Positions 5,657 to 7,186 of a stretch of DNA of 7,186 nt are shown piece by piece. How positions within the stretch are numbered: the stretch's first letter is position 1; the number at the start of each line of letters is the position of its first letter. A program made the translations under genes and the position numbers. The notes under the pieces are model-generated. The model searched no databases. It had not been told where the DNA came from and saw only the letters and a list, made by a program, of their open reading frames with translations. The stretch lies in the NCBI GenBank assembly GCA_019309945.1, contig JAFDFH010000119.1, positions 1 to 7,186 of the forward strand. The letters run 5' to 3'. Source of the DNA: Deltaproteobacteria bacterium (lineage in GTDB: Bacteria; Desulfobacterota; Desulfobacteria; Desulfobacterales; JAFDFH01).

Positions 5657-7186
5657 GTGAAAACCTGGGAGGAATTGCTTGATCAGTTGCGGGAGAAGGA
5701 AGCGCGGGTCTTGCTGGGTGGCGGCGTGGAGAAGCAGCAGCGCCAGAAAGAAAAGGGCAAGCTGCTCCATCGTGAACGATTGGATGCGCTTGTTGATCCG
5801 GGTTCATTTGTGGAGCTAAATATGCTGGCCGAGACCCAGACCTTCGAATTCGATATGCAGAAAAAGAAAATTTTAGGTGATGGGGTTGCCACCGGTTTTG
5901 CCGCAATAGATGGTCGGCCTGTTTTCATTTTCGCCCAGGATGTCACTGTTTTTGGCGGTTCTGCCGGACGGGCGCATGGGGAAAAGATCAATCTAATCCT
6001 GCGAAAAGGCCGGGATTTGGGCATACCGGTCATCGGGCTCTATGAAAGTGGCGGTGGACGGCTGCAGGACGGCATGCAAAATGAATCCGGCTACGGTCGG
6101 ATGTTTTTCGAAAATACCCAGTGTTCCGGGGTGATTCCGCAAATTGCGGCGATCATGGGCGCCTGCACGGGCGGCGGCGTGTACTCGCCCGCGTTGATGG
6201 ATTTCATCATTCAGGTTGAAAAAACGGCCCAGATGTTTATCACCGGACCGGAGGTGATCCGAGCCGTAACCGGTGAGACCGTTAGCTTTGAGGAATTGGG
6301 GGGAAGCCGGGTCCACACCCGGCAATCGGGCGTTGCGCACCTGGAGGCCAAAGACGAACTCGAATGCTTTGGGATTATCAAGAAACTGCTGTCCTATTTA
6401 CCCCCGAACAACCGGGAAAAGGCCCCGGTTATTGAAAGTTCGGATGATCCGTTTCGATCCAATGACCGTCTGATAGAGATTGTACCGGCGGATCCCCGTA
6501 AAACATATGACATGGGCGAGGTTGTGCGGGAGGTTTTGGACGGGCCGGAATTCTTCGAAATTCATCCCCTGTTTGCGCGGAACATTCTCGTCGGCTTCGG
6601 GCGCCTGGATGGTCATTCCGTGGGAATCGTGGCGAACCAGCCGTACTATCTCGGGGGGACCATCGATATCGATGCAGCCGATAAAGCCGCCCGGTTCATC
6701 CGATTCTGCGACTGCTTCAATATACCGCTTTTGGTGTTTGCCGATGTTCCCGGATATTTGCCCGGGGTCGACCAGGAAAAATTGGGCATCATTCGCCATG
6801 GCGCGAAAATGCTCTATGCCTTTTCCGAGGCCACGGTTCCGAAGATTACCTGTGTGGTCAGAAAATATTACGGCGGTGCCATACCTGCCATGTGCTGCCA
6901 TGAAAGCGGCGCAGATTTATTGTTTGCCTGGCCCACGGCTGAATTCGCCATGGTGGGGGCTGAGGCGGCCGTTCGAATTTTATATCGCAAAGAGATCAAT
7001 GATGCGGAAGATCCGGAGAAGGTTATCCAACAAAAGATTGAAGAATACCAGGGCGCCATTACCAGCCCGTATTATTCGGCCTCCAAACAGTACATCGACG
7101 CTGTTATTCATCCGGCCGACACTCGCAAATGGTTTGTACAGGCATTACGTTTATTGAAAGACAAAGAACCCCGGAAGGAGGTCTGG
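5657..7186 (+). CDS. Acyl-CoA carboxyltransferase, PccB/MmdA type (partial, open at the window end)
   Basis: There are 510 codons from GTG 5657 with no stop. Family members are about 510-520 residues, so only a few C-terminal residues are probably missing. The start is supported by AAAGGGGAG (5638-5646) with a 10-base spacer; the frame is closed upstream by TAA 5627-5629. The protein has both crotonase-like carboxyltransferase halves: KKKILGDGVATG (69-80), SGGGRLQDG (131-139), ACTGGGVYSPAL (169-180), MFITGPEVI (193-201), NQPYYLGG (327-334), DVPGYLPG (363-370), GIIRHGAKMLYAF (377-389) and AWPTAEFAMVGAEA (424-437). These enzymes move a carboxyl group between carboxybiotin and an acyl-CoA: the beta subunit of propionyl/acetyl-CoA carboxylase or the alpha subunit of Na+-pumping methylmalonyl-CoA decarboxylase. 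No biotin carrier, biotin carboxylase or membrane subunit is in the window, so direction is open. Pocket residues differ from the usual enzymes (Pro410 where PccB has Asp). Confidence 0.93.
   Translation, partial: MKTWEELLDQLREKEARVLLGGGVEKQQRQKEKGKLLHRERLDALVDPGSFVELNMLAETQTFEFDMQKKKILGDGVATGFAAIDGRPVFIFAQDVTVFGGSAGRAHGEKINLILRKGRDLGIPVIGLYESGGGRLQDGMQNESGYGRMFFENTQCSGVIPQIAAIMGACTGGGVYSPALMDFIIQVEKTAQMFITGPEVIRAVTGETVSFEELGGSRVHTRQSGVAHLEAKDELECFGIIKKLLSYLPPNNREKAPVIESSDDPFRSNDRLIEIVPADPRKTYDMGEVVREVLDGPEFFEIHPLFARNILVGFGRLDGHSVGIVANQPYYLGGTIDIDAADKAARFIRFCDCFNIPLLVFADVPGYLPGVDQEKLGIIRHGAKMLYAFSEATVPKITCVVRKYYGGAIPAMCCHESGADLLFAWPTAEFAMVGAEAAVRILYRKEINDAEDPEKVIQQKIEEYQGAITSPYYSASKQYIDAVIHPADTRKWFVQALRLLKDKEPRKEVW

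Noticed and set aside
6398..6901. A 167-codon minus-strand ORF
   Set aside because: It is antisense to the highly conserved C-terminal half of the carboxyltransferase and has no domain of its own.
6480..7157. A 225-codon plus-strand ORF in another frame
   Set aside because: It lies entirely inside the carboxyltransferase reading frame, has no family motifs, and is rich in Arg, Pro and Ser as expected of an out-of-frame shadow.

Overview
The window is a co-directional (+ strand) block of anaerobic metabolism genes. It looks like an operon from a strict anaerobe, most likely a sulfate-reducing or syntrophic member of the Desulfobacterota. This assignment is an inference from gene content: oxygen-sensitive multi-cluster ferredoxins, a flavoprotein of the 4-hydroxybutyryl-CoA dehydratase (AbfD) family, a class III CoA-transferase and an MmdA/PccB-type carboxyltransferase. 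There is no rRNA, tRNA, CRISPR array or complete insertion sequence.

Layout. Positions 1-59 are probably the 3' tail of an upstream gene. Positions 65-943 and 959-1600 encode two different soluble iron-sulfur proteins, each with Cys motifs for six [4Fe-4S] clusters. A bulged hairpin (about 1602-1637) follows. Positions 1696-3153 encode an AbfD/HpaB-family FAD protein. A 257-bp element (3171-3427) comes next: it has imperfect terminal inverted repeats of about 45 bp around the decayed remnant of a four-helix-bundle (23S rRNA intervening-sequence) protein gene. Then come a CaiB/BaiF CoA-transferase (3476-4663), an AiiA-like metallo-beta-lactamase-fold hydrolase (4775-5545), a 111-bp spacer with a hairpin, and a biotin-dependent-type carboxyltransferase that starts at GTG 5657 and is still open at the window end.

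How the genes may work together (inference). The hydrolase could open a lactone or ester, the CoA-transferase could activate the resulting acid, the AbfD-like flavoprotein could dehydrate, isomerise or oxidise the CoA ester, and the carboxyltransferase could carboxylate or decarboxylate a later intermediate. The two ferredoxins would carry low-potential electrons to or from an oxidoreductase that probably lies upstream.

Most notable points. The AbfD-like protein aligns without gaps over the C-terminal ligand region of the classical enzyme (recalled from memory), but lacks His292, Glu257 and Tyr296 and has shifted or extra cysteines, so it is probably not a standard 4-hydroxybutyryl-CoA dehydratase. 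The carboxyltransferase also has unusual residues in its substrate pocket. The inverted-repeat element inside the operon looks like a stand-alone mobile relative of rRNA intervening sequences.
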